NCBI RefSeq assembly: GCF_021155765.1
Contig: NC_060115.1
Coordinates: 6,428,493 to 6,492,492, forward strand
DNA: 64,000 bases
Origin: Diprion similis
Lineage: Eukaryota > Arthropoda > Insecta > Hymenoptera > Diprionidae
Reading direction: 5' to 3'
Shown here: positions 62,175 through 64,000 of the stretch, one piece after another
Position numbering within the stretch: the first letter of the stretch is position 1
Layout of the letters: each line of letters starts with the position of its first letter
Notes under the pieces: model-generated
Told to the model about the DNA's origin: nothing
Seen by the model: the letters and a program-made list of their open reading frames with translations, nothing else
The model's database searches: none
Translations under genes and position numbers: made by a program

Positions 62175-63394
62175 GTAAATCAGCCACAAAATAACCGACG
62201 ACGAACAGGATTTTGTGCGGTGTTGTACCAGGGTTACCGATTTTCAGGGTATTCTGATTCATGTTAGGTGTATGTGCATGTAAATCATAGGCCTGTAAAA
62301 ATGGATTCGCTTACGACGGTCGCGAAAAATTTTGCCTAATCGAATGCATGCACTGCAGACTCCAGCGCAGATTCCGGAAGTTGACAGAAAATTTAACGAT
62401 GATGGAAATCACCGTGCGAACGGGTATATTATATATACACCTAATACCTCTGCCTGTGCCGAAATTTGCATGATGTACACGCATAATCGGATTCACGCCC
62501 GGTTAACCGCGCTTGTTACTTCCGGTTTCTCGATTTGAGGTTTACCATGATTCGATAACCAACTGTACCCGCGGGTACCGTACGGATTTCATCGAGGTCC
62601 TTTGATTACATGTGGAAAAAAATTACTTGGTGGAGCAGAAAATTTTTGTTTCAATACTGCAGTCACAGCGAGAACAAATTTGTCTGTAATAGTTCGAATT
62701 TTTCGGTGTTTCACCGGGCCAAAAATTCACACCATGGTTACGTATTTCGTGATTACTTACATTTTATAGAACGATTACAAGAGATTATTTGAGAAATGCA
62801 TTTTACTTTGATTACGTGATTTCTTATGATTTATAAGATTTAATATGATTTCTTAAGATTACAAAAAAATTCTTGTAACTATAAACGAATTCTCCTGAGT
62901 AGCGACGAACACCTTTGATAATTGCTAATTGAGAATTTTATTTTAATATTATTGATTTCAGTGTGATTTCGTAGATTACAAAATGATTTCGAATGATATT
63001 GAGAACTCGATCGCTTCGGTAAAATGCCCCTTGCATTATTGTCTATATTAAAGATGGATTTTTATATTATAATTAAAAAAATTTCCAACAACATTGTCAA
63101 CGCGCAAATTCATCGTTTTCGAAATACAATTGTTCGGATAAACAAACCTTGGATCAGACAGATTTTCGGCATTAAATATCTCTCAGTTAGCTGCACCAAA
63201 TCTGTTTACACTGCATTGAAACGGTAGAGAACGGATGAGCCGGAAGTGTAACGAAATAACTCACACTCACCGAATCGAGTCAGGCGAGCGTGCGTGAAAA
63301 ATTACAATTATAAAATTTCTTCAGCCGGCATATATAACAAAGTGACAAAAACAAGAGGGATGCATACATAAATATATATAATATATATATATTA
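62175..63394. other. AT-rich DNA, probably intron of the 62 kb gene
   Basis: No exon or other feature is supported. Several GATTAC/GATTTCTTA-like short motifs recur around 62750-63000 as degenerate low-complexity sequence. Confidence 0.35.
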
Positions 63395-64000
63395 GGGTGG
63401 TGCAAAGAAACCGACAACTTTTTTTTTGAGTCTCGTGTGACAAAATGTTAGTTTTTGATGTTTTAAGAGCCCACTCCAAAGGACAGCTCAAAAAAAAATT
63501 TTTTTTTAAGAGGTCGCTCCAAATTTTTTAAAATGTCAAAAAACGTCAAAAAATTTAATTGAAAAAATTGTATTTTCAGTATTTTATTTGATTTTTAATT
63601 CGTGTCGTGGTGTATTGTTATCGATTATTTCTTACTAAATAAAAGGAAAAAAATTTATGAAATTTTAATATGAATATTAAAAGGTCACTCGAAAAGATCT
63701 AAAGAAATGCACCAAAAAATTGAAAAAAAATTATGAGCGACCTTTCAAAATTCAAATTTTGAACTGAAACTTTCGGAAACTTATTTTTTTTCTCTATAAA
63801 ATTATACCGTAACGAGAAAAAAAAATTAAAAAGAAAAAAATTTCGATTTTTGATGATTTCTACGTTTTAAAAAATGTAAAGCGACCTCTTGAAATTTTTT
63901 TTTTTGAACTGTCCTTTGGAGTGGGCTCTTAAAATATTAAAAACTAACATTTTGTCACACGAGACTCAAAAAAAAAAAAAATATTCGGTTTTTTTGCGCC
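63395..64000. mobile_element. Inverted-repeat (foldback or MITE-like) element, right end cut
   Basis: The left arm from 63395/63399 (ggtgcaaagaaaccga, poly-T, gagtctcgtgtgacaaaatg, then agcccactccaaaggac) is mirrored as the reverse complement from 64000 backwards with the same blocks in the same order. Arms match for at least 150 bp with few differences, beginning GGTGC on the left and GGCGC on the right. The AT-rich centre, about 260 bp, has no coding capacity but repeats short GAGCGACCT-type motifs. The left flank is ATTA, fitting a TA target site as for Tc1/mariner-type MITEs. The right terminus lies at or just beyond the window edge. Confidence 0.8.

Overview
The window is animal nuclear DNA, most probably from an insect. 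The genes have short phase-consistent GT-AG introns, and their proteins read as invertebrate orthologues of conserved animal families. AT-rich spacers carry many microsatellites. A hymenopteran (possibly a sawfly-like lineage) is my best guess from protein character, but the sequence alone does not prove it. No bacterial operon, CRISPR array, rRNA or tRNA was recognised.

Layout, left to right. (1) 1-13746, minus strand: the 5' and middle part of the cytoplasmic dynein-2 heavy chain (DYNC2H1; btv in Drosophila), the retrograde intraflagellar-transport motor. It runs off the left edge after the stalk and AAA5. Two direct repeats resembling ciliary X-boxes lie about 200 bp upstream of its start. 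(2) 15.8-22.1 kb, plus strand: a tandem array of three two-exon genes for CYB561D2-like transmembrane b-type cytochromes, all with the same intron position and all four haem histidines. (3) 22.1-26.7 kb: AT-rich spacer with microsatellites. (4) 26670-30601, minus strand: a complete ten-exon SLC6 glycine transporter of 729 residues, one intron of which uses a GC donor. (5) 33356-36262, minus strand: a complete NADH-cytochrome b5 reductase of 314 residues. (6) 37519-38007, plus strand: TMEM60. (7) 38867-39826, plus strand: a small secreted-type, single-pass, one-Ig-domain protein of unknown function. (8) 40202-42980, minus strand: ANAPC4, complete at 736 residues. (9) 43738-46432, plus strand: MAD1, complete at 686 residues. 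(10) 46.6-62.0 kb: a long stretch without a supportable gene, but with a near-perfect 42-bp-stem hairpin at 60309-60405, minisatellites and a poly-C run. (11) 62072-62174: a candidate first coding exon (signal peptide plus splice donor) of a gene continuing to the right. (12) 63395-64000: an inverted-repeat (foldback or MITE-like) element cut by the window edge.

The strongest functional pairing is ANAPC4 and MAD1, placed head-to-head about 0.76 kb apart. MAD1 recruits MAD2 to kinetochores to make the checkpoint inhibitor of the APC/C, and ANAPC4 is a scaffold subunit of that APC/C, so one divergent promoter region may serve both the checkpoint and its target. The b561 array and the b5 reductase are both redox membrane enzymes, but they are about 11 kb apart and nothing in the sequence links them. 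The best candidates for something undescribed are the 60.3 kb hairpin (with a diverged half-copy at 48.8 kb), the b561 tandem expansion, and the inverted-repeat element at the right edge.
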